A stretch of 64,000 nt of DNA from Hymenoscyphus infarciens. Taxonomy: Eukaryota > Ascomycota > Leotiomycetes > Helotiales > Helotiaceae. The translations under genes and the position numbers were made by a program. The stretch covers positions 62,001 through 126,000 of the forward strand of contig LLCB01000143.1 of NCBI GenBank assembly GCA_001414345.1, written 5' to 3'. Under the pieces are notes generated by a model that saw only the letters and a program-made list of their open reading frames with translations, searched no databases and was not told the DNA's origin. Below, in pieces: positions 61,678 through 64,000 of this stretch (within the stretch, counting starts at the first letter, position 1; each line of letters starts with the position of its first letter).

Positions 61678-62318
61678 TAGGTTAAAACATTGGAATATCG
61701 CCTCACCCCTCTTCCTGGATGTCGATGAAAGATTTGATATTAGGTTGACAAAGAAATCGCACTCGCGAATAAGAGAAAACACATACGAAGAATAACACGG
61801 GCTCTCTCCAATGTTGAACCTACCTTTTCAAAAAGGTGCTCACTACGTCATATGCAGCAGACCCAAAAGCCCGAAAAACATTTCTCTCGTCTACAAAACC
61901 ATCAATAGCATAACTATCACAAACCCCATTCTTTCCCTGACGAAGTCCTCTCATACACATTCTATTCGACCCTCCGAAGATAAGCAACTCTCCTAATAAG
62001 TCCTCATTCTACCCTACATTGCAATAACGAAGCATGCTAACGTTATAATGGCATGGAACCTCCCAAACTCAAGAAAGCCGTATATTCCATCCACCACGCC
62101 TCATCCCATCAACAACCACAGAGCCTGAAATACCTATCCCAGCCCCTTGTTTACCTCGTCAAACCAGACGACGAACCAAGCGTATAATGGCTTTGGATTG
62201 CGCAGTCGCGAAGTCCTCAATCGGTACCAAGTGGAGCTTGTCTTCCACAATGACACCATACCAAGTTGGCATGAACAAATTTCGATAAAAGTGACGGCTA
62301 TCACATATAAACTGGCAA
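61678..62318. other. 3' flank of the UPF3-like gene
   Basis: No coding sequence recognised; presumed 3' UTR of the minus-strand gene plus spacer. Confidence 0.5.
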
Positions 62319-64000
62319 TCACTTGCCCGCTGGTCCAGTTGGTGCCGAAGCTGGTGCAGCATTACCGCCTCCACGAGTACCACCCCTTCCACCTCGTCTG
62401 CCAATGGTTCCACCTCGACCTCCCCGGCCTCCGCGAGAAGGTGCATGAGGGGCTTGGTGGGGTTGTTGAACGGGTTTCTTCTCTGGAGGCAAAGCAGTTC
62501 CTTTTCTCTGCATAACCTGGACGGTTCCCTGAGCGACAGAAATGGGATTTGCTGCCATGGCTTTTTTTAGACCAGCGGAGTCAATGAAGTCAACGTATGC
62601 AAAGCCCTTACGTTTGTCAATCTCCACCATGGATACAGCTCCAAATTTCTCCATTGCTTCCTTTAAAAGAGCTTCAGTGACGCCTTGGGAGGGATTGGCA
62701 TGTTTGATGAAAGCCTGAGTGGCACCCTCAGAGGGAACTGCGGTGTTTTGCGGCTTCCGAGGATTGGGGACTGGCGCAGATTTCGCTGGCTGGGCAGCAG
62801 GAGTTGGGGTAGGTGGTGTAGGGGCGGGCTTCTTTAAAAGGACCACAGGGGTTGGGTGAGTTGGAGGGGCCGAAGAAGCTGTGGAGCTTGAGCCTTTGCT
62901 TGAATCAGTTTCATTTGATGATGATGTAGCCTTTGCTCGTGATCTTCGACTATTAGGTTGCGCAGCAATAGAAGCTTTTGGTGCAGTTGGGACAGTGGGC
63001 GATTGAACAGCTGGAGTAGGCGTGTCCTTCGTCTCGGTGGTAGTTTTGGCAACAGCGGCGGCTCTTTCTGCTTTTCGTGCATCATCAGTATCGCGACGGA
63101 CTTGACGATGAGCTTGAGCTGGGCTCAGACCAAGATCCCGCTGAAGCATTCTAATGTGAGCCGCAATGACAGCGCCTCGTTGTCGACCAGGAACTCTTCC
63201 GAGATCAAGTTTGGGATGCGCGGTCGAATCTGAGGCTGATGCTCCATTCTTTTGGGTTGCTGCATCCCTCTCGGCGGCCAATTTGAGTGTGGCTTCTCTG
63301 TTCAAGATTTTGACAGCTTCTTTCGCAGCTCTCTCGACCGATTTCTCAACCTTGACATCCTTTCCTTTTCTCTTCACATCTTCACTTGAAGGAGTATCTT
63401 TTGCGGCTTTTCCCTTGGCAATTGCAGCCTCCTGTTTCTTCGCGGCCTTCACTGCTGCTTCTTTGTGTTTGTTGGCCTTCTTATCCTTTAAATACTGAAC
63501 CAAGGGAGTAGTTGTGACCTTTTCCGGCTTTCCTGATGCTCCATCCCCGATCGTATCTGCATTGGCATCCTTGGAAGAGCTTGGATTCGCTAGACCTTCG
63601 AGAAAGGCCATGAATTCTGGATCTTGGTCGATTGTTCCAGCCCGAGCATCTACCCTACGCCGACCTCCCGGCGTTCGACCATAAGGAGAAAACTCAACGC
63701 TAGGAGGGCCGATGAGACAAGAGTTTGTGAACGTGTTCTGGGCATCTTCGAGAACGGAATTACGGACAGCTTCGGAGAGGGTCAAAAGGTGATTTTCGTT
63801 AGTCAAGTGCAAGTAGGCGCGTGAAGGACGAGAAGGTTTCGATGGGCTTTAGAATCACATGAATTAGTAAAGACTTGATAATGTAGCAAACTAGTAAGAC
63901 AACTCACTCTTTCGAATCTTTTCCATTCTTGTAAAGGAAATAATCGACTTTTCCTTGCGACAACTTCCATTCCTCACCCAAGATAGAGATAAACTCTGCT
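62319..64000 (-). CDS. UPF3-like nonsense-mediated decay protein, N-terminus outside the window
   Basis: Visible exons (minus): 64000-63908 and 63846-62319; the 61-nt intron (63847-63907, GTGAGT, TTACTAAT branch, AAAG) joins FLYKNGKDSK to DPSKPSRPSRAYLHLTNENH. The last part of the Smg4/UPF3 domain is present, ending GTIDQDPEFMAFLEGLANP. Then come a Lys/Glu-rich coiled region (about residues 120-260 of the visible part), a long Pro/Thr/Ser linker, an RRM-like domain (GVTEALLKEAMEKFGAVSMV, DKRKGFAYVDFIDSAG) and an RGG-rich tail (RGGRGGRGGTIGRRGGRGG). UPF3 binds UPF2 and marks transcripts for decay; fungal homologues carry the N-terminal domain. The gene is intact as far as seen. Confidence 0.87.

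Overview
This is nuclear DNA of a filamentous ascomycete (Pezizomycotina). Evidence: short GT-AG introns of about 47-82 nt with CTRAY-type branch sites, a fungal Zn2Cys6 regulator, a HET-domain gene, a Tad1-like LINE, Ty3/gypsy elements, and long AT-rich stretches in which transposon reading frames are destroyed by C-to-T/G-to-A change at CpA/TpG, the signature of repeat-induced point mutation (RIP). The gene set would fit a Leotiomycete, but that placement is inference.

Layout. (1) 1-13 kb is ordinary genic DNA: a small conserved-looking Ser-rich protein, a 5.6-kb stretch without a convincing gene, then a 1757-codon WD40/Ser-Arg-rich gene with three short introns, followed by dense microsatellites. 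(2) 13.7-16.4 kb holds a 39-bp-TIR MITE and a RIP-degraded Tc1-type element. (3) 17.7-23.6 kb is a small gene group: Zn2Cys6 regulator (three in-frame TAG codons where Trp is expected), a divergent amidase (frameshifted) and an intact FAD monooxygenase, possibly the remains of a catabolic or secondary-metabolite cluster. (4) 24.1-43.5 kb is a nested transposon stack that can be resolved base by base from target-site duplications: an outer element of unknown type; a plus-strand non-autonomous gypsy element (24,304-37,322, TSD TAATT) that itself received a TA-flanked DNA transposon in its 5' LTR and a full-length minus-strand Ty3/gypsy element (27,356-35,149, TSD CTATT); and a second non-autonomous copy (37,795-42,499, TSD TCTAG) whose interior partly escaped RIP. 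(5) 43.5-46.6 kb is a small gene island with a truncated gene end, a hypothetical gene and a broken FHA-like/protein-kinase gene; inverted repeats flank it. (6) 46.6-56.4 kb is a second AT-rich block containing a full-length 5.2-kb LINE with a 13-17 bp target duplication and (AAT)n tail, a solo LTR and inverted LTR fragments. (7) 57.1-60.5 kb holds a RIP-broken PLP-dependent decarboxylase and a broken HET gene. (8) 61.2 kb carries an internally deleted copy of the 24-kb DNA transposon. (9) 62.3-64 kb is the 3' part of a UPF3-like gene running off the window.

The recurring theme is genes near repeats acquiring TGG-to-TAG and CAA-to-TAA changes, while genes further away (WD40 gene, UPF3) are intact. 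Intron and element boundaries below were read by eye; one-base errors are possible.
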